A DNA stretch of 42,268 nucleotides from contig QWIH01000029.1 in NCBI GenBank assembly GCA_021405315.1, positions 1 to 42,268 on the forward strand, written 5' to 3'. How positions within the stretch are numbered: position 1 is the stretch's first letter; each line of letters begins with the position of its first letter. Origin of the DNA: Leptolyngbya sp. PLA1. GTDB taxonomy: Bacteria; Planctomycetota; Phycisphaerae; Phycisphaerales; UBA1924. The position numbers and the translations under genes were made by a program. Below the pieces are notes generated by a model, which saw nothing but the letters and a program-made list of their open reading frames with translations, was not told the origin of the DNA and did not search any database. Shown piece by piece: positions 41,363-42,268 of the stretch.

Positions 41363-41368
41363 AGGATA
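41363..41368 (-). promoter_or_regulatory. -10 hexamer TATCCT of metG
   Basis: TATCCT, 6 nt (GACGCC), then ATG 41356. Candidate leaderless promoter. Confidence 0.6.
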
Positions 41369-41449
41369 GCGCCACAGGCCTTCAGACCTCGCGCCGCGAC
41401 ATGCGCTCGGTGGGAGTGACGCCGGCGCCGCGGGCGCCGCCGCCGAAAA

Positions 41450-41533
41450 TGCCCAGGAGAGGACTTGAACCTCCATGCCCTTGCGGGCGCTACCACCTCA
41501 AGGTAGTGCGTCTGCCAATTTCGCCACCTGGGC
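41450..41533 (-). tRNA. tRNA-Leu (anticodon GAG)
   Basis: The acceptor arms GCCCAGG (5') and CCTGGGC (3') pair fully. The anticodon stem CTACC/GGTAG holds the loop TTGAGGT with anticodon GAG. A long variable arm (CCCGCAAGGG) marks class II. The T loop is TTCAAGT. The discriminator base is A, and CCA is not encoded. Length is 84 nt. It lies upstream of metG in the same direction. Confidence 0.95.
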
Positions 41534-41572
41534 GGTGGCCCTTCCCGAGAGGTCCCGGGCAGGGGGGGCAGA

Positions 41573-41578
41573 AATATA
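41573..41578 (-). promoter_or_regulatory. Promoter -10 TATATT of the tRNA gene
   Basis: TATATT on the minus strand is 39 nt before the mature tRNA 5' end. It stands out in otherwise GC-rich surroundings. Confidence 0.55.
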
Positions 41579-41635
41579 CGCCCCCCAACCCCGCTGGTCA
41601 CGCCCGACCCCCTTTCGGCCCGCCACCATCCCGCG

Positions 41636-41641
41636 TACCAT
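41636..41641 (+). promoter_or_regulatory. Promoter -10 TACCAT of the gene at 41687
   Basis: TACCAT is 45 nt before the ATG. The leader would include CAGGAGAAT as ribosome binding site. Confidence 0.45.
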
Positions 41642-41686
41642 GTGCAACGTGCGGGGTTCGTGGGACGTACAACCGCAGGAGAATCC

Positions 41687-42151
41687 ATGCCTTCGCCGAC
41701 TTCGCCCCAGCACGCCGGCCATTCGTTCGCGCAGGTGCTGCAGGGCGTCGCCCGCCAGGCTGCTGCGGCCGGGGTCTTCGGTTCTGTGGAGATCGAGGGG
41801 GCTCGACTCTCCGCCGCCGCCAAGGCCCCGGCCGCTCCGGCTTGGTACCGGCTCGCCGAAGACGGCGGCACGGTCTGGGTGAGCCTCGTCACCCCGGACC
41901 GCTGGCTCTCCCACTCCGTCGAGGCCGATCTGCTCAACACCGGCGACTCGCTGGGCGAGCTCATCCGCGAAGAGCTCGCCGAACTCGGCGAAGAGGGGGC
42001 CCCCGTCGTCTGCGAGCACTTCCGCGACCAGGACCGCCTGTTCACCTTCCGCACGCCCGTCCCGGCGCGCGACGAGGACACCCTGTGGCGCTACCTCCGT
42101 GCGTACGAGGAGTGCTTCCGCCGTCTGGGTGACATCGACGCCGCGGAGTGA
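41687..42151 (+). CDS. Conserved-looking hypothetical protein
   Basis: A 154-aa soluble protein. It starts MPSPTSPQHAGHSFAQVLQG and has a core of mixed strands and helices (PAWYRLAEDGGTVWVSLVTP, LGELIREELAELGEEGAPVV, RLFTFRTPVP, LWRYLRAYEECFRRLGDI). No motif is recognised. CAGGAG lies 7 nt before ATG 41687, which supports this start over GTG 41642. It is divergent from the tRNA. Confidence 0.72.
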   Translation: MPSPTSPQHAGHSFAQVLQGVARQAAAAGVFGSVEIEGARLSAAAKAPAAPAWYRLAEDGGTVWVSLVTPDRWLSHSVEADLLNTGDSLGELIREELAELGEEGAPVVCEHFRDQDRLFTFRTPVPARDEDTLWRYLRAYEECFRRLGDIDAAE

Positions 42152-42167
42152 GGCCGGCCGCACTCGC

Positions 42168-42268
42168 TCACGGGCACCCGCCGCCGCCGATGGTGTTGAC
42201 GAGGGCCTGGACGTCGTCCTGGTTCACGTTCCCGTCGCCGTCAAAGTCCGGATCGCGGCCCGTGGGGT
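42168..42268 (-). CDS. C-terminal end of a dockerin-type protein (rest off right edge)
   Basis: The minus strand carries an open frame from the edge to TGA 42170-42168. The last residues include DPDFDGDGNVNQDDVQALV and end NTIGGGGCP. This is a type I dockerin-like Ca-binding loop, close to the end of the peroxidase at 14353. Only this last repeat is visible, so the main domain cannot be named. Confidence 0.75.
   Translation of the reverse strand, partial: PTGRDPDFDGDGNVNQDDVQALVNTIGGGGCP

Noticed and set aside
41357..41476. N-terminal extension of metG
   Set aside because: It would run through the tRNA-Leu gene, and the HIGH-motif alignment fits ATG 41356.
1..42268. CRISPR arrays, prophage, integron or defence islands
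   Set aside because: No direct-repeat array, integrase, transposase, restriction or toxin-antitoxin gene could be found.

Overview
The window looks like chromosomal DNA from a Planctomycetes bacterium, most likely of the class Phycisphaerae. It is very GC-rich. Several secreted proteins end in a PEP-CTERM-like tail (PAPG, a short hydrophobic stretch, RRRR), and two proteins carry dockerin-like EF-hand repeats. An ECF sigma factor sits beside a Ser/Thr kinase with TPR repeats, and YrdC is fused to a low-molecular-weight phosphatase. There is no transposase, integrase, phage gene or CRISPR array, and no gene-free gap exceeds about 300 bases.

Layout. 1-3.2 kb (minus): a TPR Ser/Thr kinase running off the left edge, preceded by its ECF sigma factor. 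3.3-5.8 kb (plus): STAS protein, purN and a secreted HEXXH/PDZ metallopeptidase. 5.9-11.0 kb: a PEP-CTERM protein (minus), thyX, then three tandem paralogues of a secreted family of unknown function. 11.1-14.3 kb: small membrane and lipoprotein genes and a membrane-anchored pteridine-reductase-like SDR. 14.4-16.2 kb (minus): a diheme cytochrome c peroxidase with a dockerin-like tail. 16.4-19.5 kb: M24 peptidase and accB-accC. 19.6-22.8 kb: two more PEP-CTERM paralogues and a phytase-esterase-like protein. 22.8-24.5 kb (minus): 37-aa membrane peptide, class II amidotransferase, YjfB-like protein and PilZ protein. 24.7-30.4 kb: a prepilin-like protein (plus), then GGDEF cyclase, an unknown protein, murG and ftsW (minus). 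30.5-34.4 kb (plus): unknown HTH-like protein, PAS-LuxR regulator, DCC thiol protein, YrdC-phosphatase fusion and rpiB. 34.4-38.2 kb (minus): DASS transporter, dtd and a fused ABC permease. 38.2-42.3 kb: BFD-like protein, lipoprotein, ispF, metG, tRNA-Leu(GAG), a conserved hypothetical gene and the 3' end of another dockerin-type gene.

The most general observation is about expression. At least thirteen cytoplasmic or regulatory genes have a TANNNT hexamer only 5-10 nt upstream of the start codon, most often exactly 5-6 nt, and no Shine-Dalgarno. That is what leaderless transcripts should look like. The PEP-CTERM genes instead have longer leaders, clear AGGAG-type sites and strong hairpin terminators. 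The window therefore seems to hold two expression styles.

No single locus is clearly an undescribed multi-gene system. The strongest leads are the leaderless signature, the tandem secreted family with signs of gene conversion, the peroxidase-dockerin fusion, the degenerate YrdC domain fused to a phosphatase, the ThyX plus pteridine-reductase pairing, and the divergent iron-related promoter pair at 38.17 kb.
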